The notes under the pieces are model-generated. The model saw only the letters and a program-made list of their open reading frames with translations, searched no databases and was not told the DNA's origin. Below, piece after piece: positions 62,755-64,000 of a stretch of 64,000 nucleotides of DNA. Made by a program: the position numbers and the translations under genes. How positions within the stretch are numbered: position 1 is the first letter of the stretch; the number at the start of each line of letters is the position of its first letter. Origin of the DNA: Cryptosporangium minutisporangium (lineage in GTDB: Bacteria > Actinomycetota > Actinomycetes > Mycobacteriales > Cryptosporangiaceae). The DNA lies in NCBI RefSeq assembly GCF_039536245.1, contig NZ_BAAAYN010000001.1, positions 93,008 to 157,007 on the forward strand, in the 5' to 3' direction.

Positions 62755-64000
62755 ATGACGCACCACTCCGAAGCGCTGAGCGCCACCGTCGCTCCTCTGC
62801 CCGACCCCGCGCGCCTCGCCGCGCTGCACCACACCGGGCTCACCGCCCAGCCCGACACCGCGTTGGACCGCTTCGCCGACCTGGTCCGGAAAATCCTCGA
62901 CGTTCCGGTCGTCCTGATTTCGCTCGTCAACGACACCTGTCAGTTCTTTCCCGGCGCGTCCGGGCTGGGACAGCCCTGGATGACCGAGCGGCAGACCCCG
63001 TTGAGCCACTCGTTCTGCCAGCAGGTCGTCGTGTCCGGCCGGCCGCTCGTGGTGACCGACGCGCGGCAACATCCCGATCTGCGCACGAGCCCGGCGATCC
63101 CCGACCTCGGCGTCGTCGCCAACGCGGGAATGCCGTTGACCGACGGCGAGGGACACGTCTTGGGGTCGCTCTGCGCGATCGATCACCGGCCCCGGAACTG
63201 GAACGCCCACGAGCTCGATCTGCTGACCGACCTGGCCGCGGCCTGCTCCTCGGAGCTACGGCTGCGTATCAGCGGCCACCGCGCTGAAACGGCGCTGCAA
63301 CGCACCGTCGACGCGTCCGCGGCCCGCGAGCAGGCCCAGGCCGAAGCCGAACGACTCGCCGCAGACGTCGATACCGCCCTACGCCACAGCCGCGTCCTGC
63401 TCGGTGCCAGCGAGGCGCTCCAAGGCGCACTCACCGTCGATGACGTCGTGCGCGCCGTCTCGGATCTGGTCAGCGGTGACCTGGCGCCGACCCACGTCGG
63501 CGTCATGTTCCTCGACCGTCGATCCCGGCGACTGAACCTCGTGACGCCCGAACCGCTGCCAGCCGGCCCGGCGGAGCGGTGGGCGACCGTACCGGCCGAC
63601 AGTGACCAGCCCGCCGCACGCGCCGTCCGCGATCAACGCCCGCTGTTCTTCCGTAGCCGCAGCGACTTCCAGGCCCTCTTCCCGGATCAGGTCGGCGACC
63701 TCGACCAGATCGGCTGGCAAGCCCTGGTCTGCGCGCCCCTGCTCAGCAGCGACGGCCCGCTGGGTACGCTGCGCTTCGCCTGGACGGATCCGCAGCGCCT
63801 CGACGTCGGCGAGCGGGCCGTCATCCTCTCCCTCGCCGGCTATGTCACCCAAGCCCTCGAGCGCGCCCGCCATCTGCACGAGCGCAGCACCGTCGCCGAA
63901 ACCCTGCAGCGAGCAATGCTCACCGACCTGCCCACCGCGCCGCCGTACCAGCTGGCCGCCCGCTACGAACCGGCACACCGGGTGGAGCAGGTCGGCGGCG
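62755..64000 (+). CDS. GAF-domain SpoIIE/PP2C phosphatase (RsbU-like), 3' part outside the window
   Basis: The first 415 codons are visible. Residues ~25-175 are a GAF domain (FADLVRKILDVPVVLISLVND ... PLSHSFCQQVVVSGRPLVVTDARQHP ... MPLTDGEGHVLGSLCAID). A coiled-coil linker follows (ASAAREQAQAEAERLAADVDTAL), then a second GAF domain (~218-375). The start of a SpoIIE-type domain comes after that: VAETLQRAMLTDLPTAPPYQLAARYEPAHRVEQVGG, where LQRAMLTDLP is the usual entry motif. Such proteins dephosphorylate anti-anti-sigma factors. ATG at 62755 follows no clear ribosome site. Confidence 0.9.
   Translation, partial: MTHHSEALSATVAPLPDPARLAALHHTGLTAQPDTALDRFADLVRKILDVPVVLISLVNDTCQFFPGASGLGQPWMTERQTPLSHSFCQQVVVSGRPLVVTDARQHPDLRTSPAIPDLGVVANAGMPLTDGEGHVLGSLCAIDHRPRNWNAHELDLLTDLAAACSSELRLRISGHRAETALQRTVDASAAREQAQAEAERLAADVDTALRHSRVLLGASEALQGALTVDDVVRAVSDLVSGDLAPTHVGVMFLDRRSRRLNLVTPEPLPAGPAERWATVPADSDQPAARAVRDQRPLFFRSRSDFQALFPDQVGDLDQIGWQALVCAPLLSSDGPLGTLRFAWTDPQRLDVGERAVILSLAGYVTQALERARHLHERSTVAETLQRAMLTDLPTAPPYQLAARYEPAHRVEQVGG

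Noticed and set aside
62424-63287. Plus-strand open frame running from the intergenic region into the GAF-SpoIIE gene
   Set aside because: It overlaps the GAF domain in the wrong frame and becomes Arg/Pro/Ala-rich noise.
1-64000. CRISPR arrays, tRNA/rRNA genes, phage or insertion-sequence ends
   Set aside because: None seen: no regularly spaced repeats with unique spacers, no cloverleaf candidates, no transposase motifs or terminal repeats.

Overview
The window is 64 kb of very GC-rich DNA (roughly 70% or more by eye), dense in genes on both strands, with many GTG starts and strong third-position G/C bias. A mycothiol-dependent isomerase-type enzyme, an AA10 polysaccharide monooxygenase, many ECF sigma factors, NarL-type two-component systems and a SpoIIE/GAF phosphatase all point to a soil actinobacterium with a large genome (Actinomycetota; a Cryptosporangium- or Frankia-like relative is only a guess). 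I saw no rRNA, tRNA, CRISPR array, phage or intact insertion sequence. The region reads as accessory chromosome rich in regulators, efflux pumps and detoxification enzymes.

Layout. 1-3553: edge of a probable sensor kinase gene, then an ABC-2 exporter operon (ATPase plus two permeases). 3745-5375: a RibD/DHFR-like protein overlapping an ECF sigma factor. 5745-9571: aminoglycoside nucleotidyltransferase-like protein, VOC protein, SnoaL protein, secreted EEP phosphoesterase and a membrane-anchored unknown. 9616-11978: ECF sigma factor with a DHA2 efflux pump. 12106-17611: small stress-type proteins, an internally duplicated protein and a membrane-anchored AA10 LPMO. 17667-20036: methyltransferase, then an ECF41 sigma factor divergent from a carboxymuconolactone-decarboxylase-like protein, with mirrored sigma-specific promoters between them. 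20084-23666: STAND-type ATPase regulator and FAD oxidoreductase. 23730-26366: MarR, WrbA-like quinone reductase and DHA2 pump around a large palindromic operator. 26430-34593: metallo-beta-lactamase-fold hydrolase, alpha/beta hydrolase, two AraC regulators, LysR, two MFS transporters and an arginase-like protein. 34652-38810: MMPL transporter divergent from a two-component system. 38792-43058: frameshifted membrane gene, AraC, mycothiol-dependent enzyme, pentapeptide protein, NTF2 protein and a third SigG-like ECF factor. 43062-48402: LacI/MFS pair, MerR-PP2C fusion, decayed nucleotidase-like gene and membrane proteins. 48584-51841: second ECF41 (SigJ), PucR regulator and lipoprotein. 51998-53239: SMI1/KNR4 protein. 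53287-58392: a long minus-strand operon of a two-component system followed by six small membrane proteins. 58428-64000: orphan ORF, serine hydrolase, SGNH hydrolase, YdeI-like protein, PaiB-like regulator and the start of a GAF-SpoIIE phosphatase.

Themes. (1) Five ECF sigma factors carry a C-terminal SnoaL/NTF2-like domain: three of the SigG/TIGR02960 type and two of the ECF41/SigJ type. The window also holds three free-standing SnoaL-like proteins. (2) Transporters usually sit beside their likely regulator (MarR, LysR, LacI, two-component, ECF). (3) Many start codons lie 6-7 nt after a TANNNT box, most often TAGCCT, without a Shine-Dalgarno sequence, so leaderless transcription is probably common. 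(4) Four membrane proteins share an R-W/P-W-G...P-x-W-(V)...RG-R/H-x-(V/I)-P motif; three of them sit in one operon with a two-component system. (5) Decay is visible: an apparent one-base frameshift in two genes, a multiply broken nucleotidase-like gene, a truncated membrane paralogue and a copy of a PucR gene 3' end inside a hairpin.
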